A stretch of 64,000 nucleotides of DNA from NCBI GenBank assembly GCA_023614405.1, contig CM042685.1:83070684-83134683 (forward strand), read 5' to 3'. The translations under genes were made by a program, and so were the position numbers. The DNA comes from Avena insularis. Lineage: Eukaryota; Streptophyta; Magnoliopsida; Poales; Poaceae. Positions 1-11,716 of the stretch are shown here, one piece after another. Positions within the stretch are counted from its first letter, which is position 1; every line of letters begins with the position of its first letter. The notes beneath the pieces were generated by a model. The model was not told where the DNA came from. It did no database searches and was given only the letters and a program-made list of their open reading frames with translations.

Positions 1-387
1 GGCGGTGGCAACGGTGAAGGCCGCGGCAGCGTTGAGAAGGGCCAACCGAGCATTGTGGAGAATGCGCGCGGTGGCATTTTTGTGTGCTCTGCGCACGAGA
101 AAGAAGGTACGTTCCAAAGCGTTCCTACGAGCTTGCCGCCGAGGAAAGAAACCCCCGAACAGGGCGGCACCAAGGTCAACAAACTCTCGCGTCCATGCCT
201 CGACGCGGGCAACCTTACAGTGGGGCAATCTGGGTGCACACCGTTAGTGGCAAAGACGATCCATCCTACGCACCGTCGGCAGCAACACCGCGGCGGCGTG
301 CATCCATCTACACTCATCTTGTTGGAGTGTTCGACAGCTGGAGCCGACGATGGGCAATAGCTCAGTGCTGGAATTCAGGTTCAGATT
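1..387. other. Left flank of element A, interrupted ancestral sequence
   Basis: GC-rich sequence that predates insertion of element A; it resumes at 12565. No family is recognised. A reading frame starting at ATG 350 runs into the insertion point and, when the element and one TSD copy are mentally removed, stays open on the far side for about 28 more codons before a TAG. The opposite strand is also open across the same junction. Upstream of 350 the frames are inconsistent, so this may be an old gene fragment or a repeat. I do not assign a function. Confidence 0.4.
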
Positions 388-876
388 TGATGGGGATATG
401 CCTACCGGGATATACCCAGGAGGACGATTCCGACTGGCCCAGGAACCTGCGAGTGGGCCTGCAGTAACGGCGACTGGATCACGACCTGGCGTGGAAAAGC
501 AACTGGAAGCTGAAGGCCCAGAAGCATATATAAGCCCAGTCAGATTAGGTTAAACGATTGCTGAAACCTTAACTGATTCGGTTGAGATCTGTAAACCCTA
601 GGGGGGTGAGTCTATATAAACCTCCCTAAAGGGCGAGTAGAGGATACGTTCCATCATCCACCCAAGCGACTCGCTGCCTAGCCGCCGAGCTCGCCCCATG
701 GTACTTCCACCATAATACAATCTAGCAGGAGTAGGTCTTTACCCTCCGGGGGGCCGAACCTAGGTAAATCCTTGTGTCTCTGCCCTCATCTCGCACTGCA
801 GATGGCTGGCCGCCCTTGCCCCATGTTCTACTACTCGCTGCCGATTGCAGCATCTGCCGTGGTCATTCCCACGACA
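388..876 (+). repeat. Element A 5' LTR
   Basis: 489 bp, TG...CA, matching 12072-12559 along its whole length. It carries a TATA box (about 611-620) and ends immediately before the primer binding site. The same LTR organisation, more diverged, is seen inverted at 29952-30450 (element B). Confidence 0.95.
611..620 (+). promoter_or_regulatory. LTR TATA box of element A
   Basis: The sequence TCTATATAAA lies in the middle of the 5' LTR, just after a TAAACCCTA stretch, and recurs at about 12297-12306 in the 3' LTR. This is the expected position of the core promoter that drives the genomic transcript, with the R region starting about 30 bp downstream. Transcription itself is inferred. Confidence 0.7.
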
Positions 877-877
877 G

Positions 878-895
878 TGGCGCCCACCGTGGGGC
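878..895 (+). other. Primer binding site of element A
   Basis: TGGCGCCCACCGTGGGGC begins one base after the LTR end. The same 18-mer follows the 5' LTR of element F (13730-13747). It is the minus-strand primer site. The exact tRNA is not certain from sequence alone; TGGCGCC at the 5' end is shared with the Asp-tRNA type sites of many grass gypsy elements. Confidence 0.8.
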
Positions 896-957
896 CTGGC
901 CGGTGTTCTGCGGCGAGATCCAATCTGCCCATCAACGAGTCGGTTGCCACCGGCCGC

Positions 958-2813
958 ATGATAGCGATCGGCGAGATGCTCCAAATCTTGCCGAGCAGCT
1001 ACGTCCCGGCGGCGCGACCCATCACGCACAGCATGATCCTGCCGGTTGGCACGATCAGTCTCTTCGTCAGCCTCACCGACGTCATCATCTCGGAGGACTC
1101 GGCTCGCATCCGCGAGTCGCCGCCACGTGACCGGCTCTCTGAGAGTCAGGTCCGCACGATCCACCACCTCGCCTCCGAGTACGACTCAGCTCACAGCGCC
1201 GTGGCTGAAACCACCGCAGCCGCGGAAGACGCGGCCCTCAACGACAATGCCGACTCGGCGACCCCGGCGTCAGTCGCCGGATCCATCGTCGCCGCGTCGC
1301 CCACGGGCTCCATCACCCAGGTCTCCAACATCGGAGACTTCGAGGATCCCTCCATCCTTGGGATCTTCGACTTTGACTCCGGGTCGGAGAACTCCGCCGA
1401 TCTCCGCGACAGGACCGGTCGCCACGTCGCGACATACATGGCGACTGGCGCCGTCCCACCGGAGGATCCATTCTCCACCCCGATCCCTCCAACGCAACGG
1501 CAATGGAGGTCGAGGAACTCCGCCTGAAGCTGGCGGAAGAAGTCCGCAAGGAGCAAGCCGAGCACGAAAATTTTCGCCTCGAGCAGGTGATGGCGCAGGA
1601 GCTGTCGCGCTACCACCAGCAACGAATCAGGTCGCGCCTGAACCCCACCGTCCAGGGGCATGCCCTGAACTTCGACGACGAGAGCGACCTGGCCCGCGCG
1701 GCCGAGCGTGCAATCTGCGAGAACGCGCCACCATGAGGAAGCGCCCGGCCCCCACCAGGATCGATGGCGAATGGCGCCCCACCTCCACCCAACTGCGCAC
1801 TCCCCAGGGACCAGCCGATCGTGGTCTCCTCACGGGAACGAGACACGAACGGCCTACCACTGTTCTCCACCCCAATGGACAACCTCGTGGCGGGTCGAGA
1901 AGCCGCCGACAACGTCACGGCCACCGGGGTCGGTGCCCTACAGATCCATTATGTCAAGGCCTTACTCGCAAAGGAGGTCGAGCAAAAAAACACAGGCATC
2001 GACTCACAGGGTCGGATGTACTCGCGTTCATCAGGCAGCAGAGCGGCCTCAAGCGGTCGCCCCTTGGCCGCAAACACCCTCAACTGCCCGCCACCCGAAC
2101 CACTGCAGCTTCATCACCGACCCGCGAACGCGGCACTCTCCACCAACGACCCCCGGCCGGCGACTAACTTCATCGCCGCCAATGGTCAGCCCGTCGACGC
2201 TCGCACCCACATAATCAACAACCAGAGCTGGCGCGCACACCAGCCCGACGACCTACGGCATACCTTAACCAACCGCCGCGACAGCGAGCCGAGGGGGTCG
2301 CTAAGCCGACTCGGGCCCCGGTGCTTCGGACCGATGATCTGAGGCGAAAGGTACCCGACGAACTTCAAAGCGCCGAAGGAAATAGAAAAGTACGACCCCA
2401 CGTACGATCCCTCCGTGTGGCTGGATACTTACCTCATGGCAATGGGGATCGCCGGCCACACCGATCTACTCGCCGCCCGCTACCTCCCCCTGATGATGGA
2501 GAGGGTGTGTAGGCAGTGGATCAACACTCTCCCCGCGGATAGCATCGACTCCTGGGAAGAGATGCGCGACTCCTTCGTCAGGCACTTCGAGGGTTCATAC
2601 ACCCGCGCCACCACCATCGAGGACCTGGAACGATGCGTCCAGAGACCTCGCGAGTCGACCCACAACTGGGTCCAATGGTGGCAAGAACTGTGGTACAACG
2701 CGGTCGGCATCCACCTAGACACCGCAATCCACTGCTTCAAGACCTCGTGCGCTGAACCCTGGTTAAGCTCAAACGAGCATACCGCACACTCGACAACATA
2801 CCTGATCTCCTAG
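958..2813 (+). pseudogene. Element A gag (broken)
   Basis: This is the nucleocapsid/capsid precursor that packages element RNA. The N-terminal part is read in one frame from ATG 958 to 1527. The remainder is read in another frame from about 1503, interrupted by stops near 1736 and 2340. The retrotransposon gag core is clear around 2415-2760: a W..NTLPADSIDSWEEM.DSFV stretch followed by FEGSY and an arginine/histidine-rich segment, as in Tat gag proteins. A charged coiled-coil-like stretch rich in E, K and R lies at 1503-1600. Downstream of 2813 the frame is lost, but a Cys/His-rich segment (C..H then H.T..C) near 3090-3150 is a probable zinc-knuckle remnant. Confidence 0.8.
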
Positions 2814-3223
2814 AGATCGCCAAAAGATACGCGGAGGAAGACCCAAATCAAGAAACCGACAACGAGTCGGGAGGACAACGCCGCACGAGCGGCAACGACA
2901 ACGGACAACGATCCGATCTATGATACAGAAACACTCGCCTCACCGGCAAGCGCCGCAGTTACGGGCGAGTCGACTTCGTCGCCAATGCTGGACACGCGCA
3001 GCGTGAGCCCAAGAGCTTCCGCCGCGACGGCGGTAACTACAAGGCGAAACCAAGGTTCGACCCCGCGGCCCTCCTTAACCAACCTTGTGCATTTCACAGC
3101 AGGGAAGGAATGCTCTCCACGCACACGACCGCCGACTGCCACTCTCTCAAGGAGATCGAGAAGGCACGACGAGCGCGGTAAGACCCCGACAACAACCCGC
3201 CAAACGGCGGAAAATTCGGAAGC

Positions 3224-4057
3224 GTGGCTGGCTCGCTCCACACCTTCACAGGCTTCAACACGAAGCGTGAGAAGAAGGTCATCGCCCGCGCCATCGCGGT
3301 CAATGCGGTGGCCCAGGTGGACGTTCCCCAGTTCCTCAACTGGTCGGAGCAACCCATCACCTGGAGCCGCCAGGACCACTCGCCACACATCGAGTACCCA
3401 GGCCGAGTCGCCCTGGTAGTCAAGCCCAAGGTGGGAGACTACTGGCTCCCCAAGACATTGATGGACAGCGGCAGCTCCATCAACATCCTGTACCTGGATA
3501 CCTTCAGGCGACTGCGGCTCCCGCAGTCGATGCTCGAGACGACCTACACCACGTTCCACGGCATCGTCCCCTGTCGGAAGGCGTACCCGATCGGCAAGGT
3601 CACGCTGCCAGTCACCTTCGGCACACCGGCAAACTTCCGCACCGAGCGGATCATCTTCGAGTTGGTGCCCTTCGACAGCCCCTACCACTGCGTCCTGGGG
3701 CGCCAGGCGTTCGCCAAGTTCATGGCGGCGCCCCGCTACACGTACAACGCGATGAAGCTCCCCGGACCGCGTGGTGTCATCACCATCCACGGCGACCCCG
3801 ACATGGCCGCCGAGTGCGAGGCCAAAGGAGCCGAACTCGCCGACGCCGTCATCGCGGCAGAGGCCAAGCACGCCGACGAGCTCGCCAAGTACGCGAGCGG
3901 GGTCAACAATGACGACCCCACTATACTCAAGAATCCCAATTCGGAGGGCGACAACACCTCAGCCTTTGAGGCAACGACGCATACCCGCACCGTCGAGCAG
4001 GTCCCAGGCGACTCCAGCCAGACGATGACGATCGGGACGGGCATGAGCCTAGCATAG
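3224..4057 (+). pseudogene. Element A aspartic protease
   Basis: Retropepsin-type aspartic protease that would cut the gag-pol polyprotein in the virus-like particle. The active-site motif DSGSS is at 3464-3478 (within LMDSGSSINILYLDTF), and the conserved C-terminal hydrophobic glycine motif reads CVLGRQAFAKF near 3690-3720. The segment is open for 277 codons. It then meets a TAG at 4055 but continues in the same frame into RT, so protease and RT were one polyprotein. The linker after the protease is rich in Ala and Glu, as in related elements. Confidence 0.88.
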
Positions 4058-5422
4058 GAAGGCGCGCTCATCGAGTTCCTCCGTAAGAACAGGGACATCT
4101 TCGCATGGAATCCCTCTGACATGCCCGGTGTCCCTAGGGAACTCGCTGAGCACAAACTCAACGCCGACCCCAAAGTGCGACCTGTCAAGCAGTCGTTGCG
4201 GCCCTTCAATGAAGAGCGCCGCCGAGCCATTGCCGAGGAGGTGCAGCGTCTACTCGCTGCAGGCTTCATCCGGCCAATAAAATACTCCAAGTGGCTGGCA
4301 AACCCAAACCCGGTCGAGAAGAAAAATGGGACCTGGAGGATGTGTATCGATTACACAAACTTAAACAACGCCTGCCCGAAGTAGCAATTCGTCCTCCCGC
4401 GGATCGACCAAATAATCGATTCCACCGCGGGCTCGGAGTCGCTATGCTTCCTCGACGCCTACTCTGGGTACAACCAGATCAAAATGGCCATTGAGGACGA
4501 AGAGAAGACGACGTTCATCACGCCATTCAGAGCCTTCTGCTACACCGCCATGACCTTCGGCCTCAAGAACGCCGGGGCGACCTACCAGCGGTGTATGCAG
4601 GAGTGCCTTGCGAGCCAAATTGGCCGCAATATCCACGTCTACATCGACGACGTGGTAGTGAAGTCCGCCTGCCAGGGCGACCTACTCGCCGACCTGGCGG
4701 AAACATTCGCCAACCTGCAGAAGTACAAGATAAAGCTCAACCTAGGCAAATGCACCTTCGGTGTACCAGCAGGGCAGCTACTGGGATACGTCGTCTCCAA
4801 GCGCGGGATTGAGGCGAATCCCACCAAGATCGACACGATTGCTCGACTCGGCAAACCCGAGTGCCTGCGCGATGTCCAGAAGCTGGTCAGGCGAGTCGCG
4901 GCTCTCAGTCGCTTCATCCCTCGATTGGGCGAAAAGGCGATGCCCCTATACCGCATGATGCGCAAGAACCCTACCTTCCAGTGGGACAATGAGGCGGACG
5001 ACGCGCTCCGCGACCTCAAGAAGGTGCTACTCGTAGCACCGCTACTCGCCGCCCCCGTCGACAAGGAACCCATGCTAGTCTACGTCGTGGCTTCCGAGCG
5101 CGTCATCAGCGCCGTCATGGTCGTCGAGCGACCAGAGGAAGGAAAGGAACGCCCAGTACAGCGACCCATGTACTATATCAGCGAGGTCATCACCGAGTCA
5201 CGCCAGCGATACCCGCAATACCAGAAACTGGTATACGCGGTCTTGAGAGCGCAGCGGCGACTGCCGCACTACTTCCAGGAGCACCCGATAACGGTCGTCT
5301 CCTCAGCACCGTTGCAGGACATCATCCGCAACCGTGAGGCGACCGGGCGAGTCGCCAAGTGGGCCATCGAAATCGGCGTCCACAACATCAAGTACGAGCC
5401 GCGCAAAGCGATCAAGTCGTAG
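4058..5422 (+). pseudogene. Element A reverse transcriptase and first RNase H
   Basis: Copies element RNA into cDNA and degrades the RNA strand. Visible motifs in order: LLAAGFIRPI and NPVEKKNGTWRMCIDYTNLN (fingers), LDAYSGYNQI, TPFRAFCYTAMTFGLKNA, the catalytic YIDDVVV (YIDD at 4640-4651), and LLGYVVSKRGIEANP. The Ty3-type connection and RNase H follow (LVYVVASERVISAV, ending in HNIKYEPRKAIKS). One frame runs throughout, broken only by TAG codons at about 4382 and 5420. Apart from these stops it is the best preserved pol block in the window. Confidence 0.92.
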
Positions 5423-5965
5423 GCTCTCGCGGACTTCATCGCCGACTGGGAGGAGGCCCAGCAGCCAGAAAAGCTGCCTTACCTCCACTACTGGAGTTTA
5501 CACTTTGATGGCTCCAAGAATGCGGACGGTGCAGGAGTAGGGATCGTGCTAACCTCTTCGAAGGGCGACAAGCTACGCTACGTCCTCTGCCTCGATTTCA
5601 CCCCCTGCACCAACATGGCCGAGTACGAGGCACTACTCCACAGCATGCAAGCCGCCAAGGAGATGAATGTCAACCGCCTACGCTGCTAGGGAGACTCCGA
5701 CCTCGTCGCTGAGCAAGTCGCTGGCACCTGCGACGCCGTTTCCCCCACCATGGCGGCATACCGCCAAGCAGTGGACAAGCTGGGCGGACACTTCGCAGGC
5801 TATTCCGCCGAGTGGATCGACAGGAGGAAGAACGAGGAGGCCGACGCACTCTCTCATATCGGCTCGGCTCGACTCGCACCACCCGCCGACGTCTTCCTCG
5901 ACACCATCACCAAGCCTTTCGTCTCTCCCCCAAGGGAGATCGACATCGGAGTCAGCGCAACGGAG
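5423..5965 (+). pseudogene. Element A second (archaeal-type) RNase H
   Basis: A second RNase H domain follows the first in the same frame. It has the spaced motifs ALADFIADWEEAQ, HFDGSKN, MAEYEALLH, GDSDLVAEQV and NEEADALSHIGS, which supply the D-E-D-D type catalytic set. A duplicated RNase H downstream of the original one is diagnostic of the Tat clade among plant Ty3 elements. A TAG at about 5687 interrupts it, and a frameshift near 5965 separates it from integrase. Confidence 0.88.
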
Positions 5966-7177
5966 GCAGCCAGTCGCACTCATCGCCGAGCCAGAGGACT
6001 GGACTACGCCATACATCGCCTACCTGGAGGGAGGCACCTTGCCAGCAGACGAAACAGATGCCCGGATGATAGCACGGCGCTGCAAATCCTTCGTCATCAT
6101 CGACGGCGAGCTCCACAAGCGCAGCGTGACCGGCGTGTTCCAACGCTGCGTCCAACCCGCTGAAGGACGCAAAATCCTCCACGACATCCACTCCGGTGAC
6201 TGCGGCCACCACGTCGGCGCCCGCTCTATGTTCCCAAAGGCCATGCGACACGGTTTCTACTGGCCAACCGCACATGCAGACGCTGTCAACATTGTCCAGC
6301 GGTGCGCCGGTGCCAGAAGTACGCCAACCAGACCCACGTACCAAGCTCGGCGCTTAAGACAATCCCCATCACCTGGCCATTCGTCGTGTGGGGTATGGAC
6401 ATGGTAGGCCCTTTCAAAAAGGCCCCCTCCGGCTTCACCCACCTCCTGGTTGCAGTCGAGAAATTCACAAAGTGGGTGGAGGCCAAGCCAGTCCGGAAAT
6501 GCGACGGGAAGACCGCCACCAAGTTCCCACGCGAGCTCATCTATCGCTACGGGTTCCCAAACAGCATCATCACGGACAATGGGACCAACTTCGCCAAAGG
6601 AGCCATGGCCGAGTTCTGCGAGGAACATCACATCCGACTCGACCCCGCCTCAGTCGCTCACCCGGAGTCCAACGGCCAGGCGGAGCGAGCCAACTAGAGC
6701 ATCCTCCACGGCCTGAAGCCACGGCTCCAAGTACCAGTCGAGCGCACCACCGGGTGCTGGGTCGAGGAGCTACCCTCCGTCATCTGGGGGATCCACACCT
6801 CCGTCAACAGGTCGACAGGCTTCACCCCCTTCTTCATGGTGTATGGGGCCGAGGCAGTCATGCCCACCGACCTAGAACACGACTTGCCCAGGGTTGTCCA
6901 TTACACGGAGGCCGCAAACGAACTCGCACGCCAGGATGGAGTCGACCAACTCTACGAGGCACGCGACCTCGCCCGCTCCCGCACCTTCATCTACCAACAA
7001 GGGCTCCGCTGCTACCATAGCCGGCGAGTAAGGACTCGCACGTTCCAGGAAGGCGATCTGGTGCTACGCCTCATCCAGGACAAGAAGGGCATGCACAAGC
7101 TATCCCCCCCGTGGGAGGGACCATTCGCCATCGGGCGAGTCCTCAGCAACGACGCCTACTACCTCATTGACGTCTGA
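5966..7177 (+). pseudogene. Element A integrase
   Basis: Inserts cDNA into the chromosome. An N-terminal HHCC zinc module is recognisable (ILHDIHSGDCGHHVGARSM then FYWPT), though its last cysteines fall at a frameshift near 6300. The catalytic D,D-35-E core shows D in GMDMVGPF (6398-6400), D in ITDNGTNF (6575-6577) and E in NGQAERAN (6683-6685). A TAG follows the core at about 6694. The C-terminal domain ends with the typical LSPPWEGPF...YYLIDV stretch and a TGA at 7175-7177. No chromodomain is seen, as expected for Tat. Confidence 0.9.
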
Positions 7178-8098
7178 GGAGACGGGAAACTCGACGTCAA
7201 GTGACCGTGGAATGTAAACCTACTACGGAAATTCTACTCCTAGAATTCCATACATGTACTCCCCACTTACTATGAAATAAAATAAACCGGTTACCACAAA
7301 TTGCGTCTACTCTCCGTGCCTTGTGCCACTCACACTCGTAATAACAGCGTCAAGCTAACCGCAGAAGTCAACCTCCGGTACAGCAACCGGCACGGCCAAG
7401 TAGTGCGTTCCGAGTGCACTGGGTTACCCCAGGACTCGTAACGTCCACGAAAAACGCCAACCCGTAGCACCATTGGAGTCGCCTAGCTCGAATGGCTCAA
7501 CGAGCCAAGACAACTGCCCTCGTTCCTCACAACGACCAAGGTCCTCTGCATCCTCGGCACCGCGACTCGAATGGCCAAGTACCAAGGTCGGAGACTGACG
7601 ATCAGTCGAGTACGAGCGACTAGGGAAAAACGCTAAGTATGAGAGCACGCTCAGGACTCGCCATGCGACTGACCCTACGGGTCAGGCAGGAGTGACGCAC
7701 TTCCTCTAACACGCTCAGTCCTCACCCACCCTGGAGCTGCGACTAGAACCACCAAGTACCACGCTCGGGGACTCGGCCACCCGACCTAGTTCGCGCAAGG
7801 GAAAACGGTCAAGTAAAGAGCACTCACGGGAGTCGCCTTGCGACAGCTCTCGAGCTTCGAGGTAGTCGACCTCAATAACAAAACAACTGACAAAACATTC
7901 AAAACCACAAACACATAACAAACGAGGTAAACCCCATAAAAACAGCGGACGCGCTTGGGGACTCGCCTAATAAGCAATCAAAATTACGAAACAATTCACA
8001 AAATAATACGAAGCTTCATTACAGCAGAACAACGTCGTTCCAAAATACAAGTTGAGTCCAATGGCCAATCGCTACTAACGCCCCAGGGCACAGTGTTT
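7178..8098 (+). other. Element A 3' non-coding region with degenerate repeats
   Basis: No gene is seen. Two diverged direct repeats of about 176 bp can be aligned by eye: a motif with CCAAGTACCA starts at about 7575 and 7751, and an AGGGAAAA(A)CG motif at about 7622 and 7797. Several copies of a CTCGGGGACTCG-like motif recur. This matches the hypervariable 3' regions known from Tat/Ogre-type elements. The antisense gene ends at its right edge. Confidence 0.6.
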
Positions 8099-11000
8099 CT
8101 ACTCCGCAGGTTTTGACGGCGACTCGCCGCCACCCCTGCGGTTGCGAATGAAGGGCGTGTATGGGTTCGAAGGATACGTCGTCAACTCACCCGCCATCGC
8201 CGCACGGAAGGGCTGCTCGACCTTGAAGTCCTGATGCGGCGGCTCAGGATTGTTGGGGGCGACAGTCGTCTCCTGATAGGGGAGGAGGTCGCCCATCGCC
8301 CAGACTCGATCGGAGTACACCGTGGCCCGGTCTGTCAGCTTCGGCACCTCGGCGATCTCCACAGAGGCTGTCGACAAGGGGTAGCCACTCGTCACATCGT
8401 CAAGATCGAAGTCCTCCGGGAAGTGGGCAAGCCCAAGGCTGAGAGCCGTCGCCGCCCCGTGCCAGAACGCCGACCGCGTCATGAACTCGACGACTGACGG
8501 CGCCTTCTCCAGATACCGCCATACTTTGACGAGGTCGCTGGGAATCACTTCCGTAGGCGATATCTCCTGAAGATACGCCTGAATGCAAGCCGCGGACAAT
8601 GTGGCCGAGTTGACCAGAGTGGTCACGCACTACCGCACGTCGTACGACTGCGCCTCCTCCGAGCTGTCGATAATCCGACCTGTGGACAGAGGGCGGCAGT
8701 GAGTACAACAAAGATTACATAATGCAGATGCTACAGGCAGAGGCAGAAAGTTCACCAATTAAAGGACGGCAGAGGCCCGTGATGAAGCTTTGAATCGAGG
8801 AGAAGGCGTTCTGCAGCCCAATAACGAGGGCGTCAGAGACCTTTCGCTCTTCAGCGGCAGCCGTAACAACAACTTTTGCTCGCCCATCCGCCGAGCTCGC
8901 CTTCGCTTTCGCTTCCTTGAGCTCGCGCTCCAGATCAGCGATCCGTTTCTCAGCCGTACTCAACGCAGACTGAGCCGCCGTTAGCTCACTCGCCGAGACA
9001 AGGCCCTGGTGGACCTCCTCTGCCTTGGCAGCGATCGCTCGGAGTCCCTTGTTCGTTTCTTGGACGGCAACAAGTTCCTTCTCCGTGCGACACTTCGCAA
9101 CAAGTTGATTCATGCTGCAAGCCCTGCGCACAAATCAAACAGTCAATAACAATGAAATCCTAAGTGCCCAACCGCTGAAATTCAGCGACTAGGCACTCAG
9201 GGACTGGAGATCAAAAATCCTAAGTGCCCAACTGCTGAAATTCAGCGACTAGGCACTCGGGGACTGGAGATAAAAAACCTAAGTGCCCACCCCCTGAAAT
9301 TCAGCGACTAGGCACTCGGGGACTGGGTGCTACAAATAAAAACAAACACTAAAAGAATCTAACCACTTAAATTCAGTGGTCCGTTCCTCGGGGACTGGAC
9401 ATACCTGGATGGCTACGCCCAGCATGTCGTGGAGCTGCAGCGCGTCCACAGATGCGAGAAGAGCCGGAGTGTGTCTGTGACGCTGCTCGACCTTCGTTTC
9501 GGCGACCCCAGGCGTGCGGCTCGATGGCGCTGTACGACTCGCTGTAGCCACTTTGGCCATAAAGCGGGGGAAGGTCGCGGCGGATGCTCCAGCACCAATA
9601 GGAGCCGGCTCAGGAATTCCAGGCGAGGACACATCCTCCTTGGTCTTCAAGGCCACCTCCGTCGTAGTCGGAGGATCACTCGGAGCAACCGTCGTGTCGT
9701 CAGAGACCATGACGACATCGTCGCCCTTGGCCTTCTTAGCACTCTCTATGGGGGCAGCGACCTCATCAGTTTTCCTCTTTCGTGAGGGGTCCTCCTCGGC
9801 GACGCCTGGCGCCTTGGCCACGGAAGGGTGGCCAATCTTCTTAACTCCAGTCCTGTGAAACAACGATATGAGCAAACTTGTCTGAGTACAACGGAAGGCA
9901 AGCAGATGAACGAAACTTACTTGGCGACTGGTATGAACCGCAGTCCCGTGCGGATACTGGCCGGCTTCTCCAGCTCGGGACCCAGCTTCCGACTGAGGCC
10001 CATCTCGAGCACGTCGTGTGCCCAAGACACAGAGGGCCTCTTCGAAGACGAGGCTGCGGCAGGAGCCTCCGTGACAACGTCTGCGGGAACTCTCCTGGAA
10101 GGCGAAGCCGCTGCGGCTGGAATAGCCCCCAACCCAGAGACCGGGGCGAACGGGGGTGGAAGCGAGGCCAGAGGTACCTCATCAAGGAGGGCAGCGGCTT
10201 CCGGTGTTGCCGTCGGGTGCGCCGCTTCACCCTTAGCCGAGCTGCTGGCGTCAGAACTAGTCACAGAGCGAGGCGGAGACGCCTGCTTCGCCGGCTTCGT
10301 CTTCCTCCTTAGCGGAGCCTTCACTTCCTTCTTCTTCTTCTTATTATTTGACGGCGTAGCTTCACGGCGCGAGGTGTGCTCGGGGATCTCATCGTCATTG
10401 TTGTCATGACGTTCGAGGCTCTTACTCGCTTCGAGCTCACGTTGATGTTGTCCGCGAGTTTTGCGAACCATCGGAGCGACGTCCTCCACGGGCTCGTCTT
10501 CATAATCATCGTCGTCATCACCCGCGTCGCTCCCGGCATCGCCTCTGGCGGGTGGCGACTCGCTCCCGTCCCAAACAGATGAGCTCGAGTTTTCGTCATC
10601 TGCGGGTGGGAGCCATCCTTCGACCACTTGGAACAACTACAATAAAGATGAAACAATGTCAGCATAACCGCGACTGCATCATCTGCGACTGCGAATGACG
10701 ACAAAAATAGCGACTTACCGTCGGAGCTGGGCGCCTTGCGGTATAGGGGCGACCCCGGCCTTCGCGTCTAGGTATGCCGCCTGGGTGATCTTCTTCAGAG
10801 CCAGGATATAGTCCTCGAGCTTCCACTCGACGAGGCAGGATTTCGTCGGGTCGTCCCTACCCGCGTACTCGTACATATAATGGTCGCGGTGGGCCAAAGG
10901 CACGAGCCGCCGCCCGAGCCAGCAGTTGTAAAGATTGATGGTTTGGAGGCCCTTCTTATTCAGGCCGCGGATGGTTTGCAACATTTCATCGACAACCATC

Positions 11001-11579
11001 CGCTGGTTTAGCGGGAGCTTGCTGGCTTGGAGTCGACGCGGTTCAGGCCGGTTGGCGGAGTACCTTGGAAGTGCCGCCCCGCCATCTGGAGTCGCCTCGG
11101 TGACATAGAACCAGGATTTCTTCCACTCGCTTGCCGCCTTGGCCGGCAGCATCAGGTCAAAGAAGGACGCCTTCGAGTTCAGTTGAAACGTCAGGCCACC
11201 GCTGCGGCGATTGGCGCTGATTCTTCGGCTAATCCTCCCATGGAATAGATCTTGCCACGGGGAAATGCGGCCTGCAGCCAGATAGCACTCGTGAGCATAC
11301 GAAAATGGCGAGCTGCTCAATGCTATGCGGGCCCAGGTCCGACGGCTGGATCCCATAGAAGGCGCAGAACCGCCGGAAGAATAGAGAAGTGGGAAACCCC
11401 AGCCCCCGCTCCAGGTGGCTAGGGAAGAAAACGAATTCTCCCTCGCACGGATCCGGAGTCACCTCTCCGGCCGCGGGGATGCGCCACCTGCCGGCGCGCA
11501 GGATCCCGGCCTCTTAGAATGACGCCAATAGTGCCCTGGTGCACTTCGATCGGCCCCATGGTTTGGTGGAGGGGGCCAT
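8099..11579 (-). CDS. Antisense spliced gene of element A (PF04195-like plus coiled coil)
   Basis: Gene running opposite to gag-pol, seen here as five exons. Exon 1 runs from ATG 11579 to 10719, exon 2 from 10636 to 9921, exon 3 from 9852 to 9405, exon 4 from 9123 to about 8740, and the last exon from 8679 to 8099. Introns begin GTAAGT, GTAAGT and GTATGT and end CAG or TAG. Exon 1 has the 'putative gypsy type transposon' signature (FFPSHLERGLGFPTSLFFRR, then GGLTFQLNSKASFFDLMLP and KKSWFYV). Exon 2 is acidic and low-complexity with a lysine-rich nuclear-localisation-like stretch. Exon 4 is a strong coiled coil. Function unknown; the domain is often annotated as transposase-like, but no catalytic role is established. 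Lesions: a TAA about 20 codons from the start, an apparent one-base phase problem at the exon 1/2 joint, and a TAG near 8629. Far fewer breaks than in gag-pol. Confidence 0.72.
9159..9331. repeat. Three tandem repeats of about 60 bp in intron 3 of the antisense gene
   Basis: Units start CCTAAGTGCCCA at 9159, 9219 and 9278 (spacing 60 and 59) and are nearly identical. Each contains AAATTCAGCGACTAGGCACTC followed by a polypurine-like CGGGGACTGG core (CAGGGACTGG in the first unit). A degenerate fourth unit with CCTCGGGGACTGG is near 9380-9400. The array lies wholly inside the intron bounded by 9404 and 9124. Confidence 0.85.
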
Positions 11580-11696
11580 TAGTTGGAAGATTTGCGGAGG
11601 TCGGGGCTCTCTGGATCGGCTGGATCGCGATGCGGAGTGGAAACAGAGATGGGCGAGGTCGGAGGAAAGATGAAGGAATGTTTCCCCGCTTTCCCG

Positions 11697-11716
11697 TCAT
11701 TCCCCTTATATAGAGG
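11697..11716 (-). promoter_or_regulatory. Putative TATA box for the antisense gene of A
   Basis: Read on the minus strand, CTCTATATAAGGGGAATG lies about 130 bp upstream of the antisense ATG at 11579. Element B has a TATA at the equivalent distance (30784 versus ATG 30902). This suggests an internal promoter independent of the LTR; activity is not shown. Confidence 0.6.

Noticed and set aside
1046..2167. 373-codon + frame rich in Arg, Pro and Thr
   Set aside because: Shadow of gag in another frame; the true frame carries the gag motifs.
2918..3871. 317-codon minus frame over the protease region
   Set aside because: Antisense shadow of a GC-rich protease ORF; no recognisable domain.
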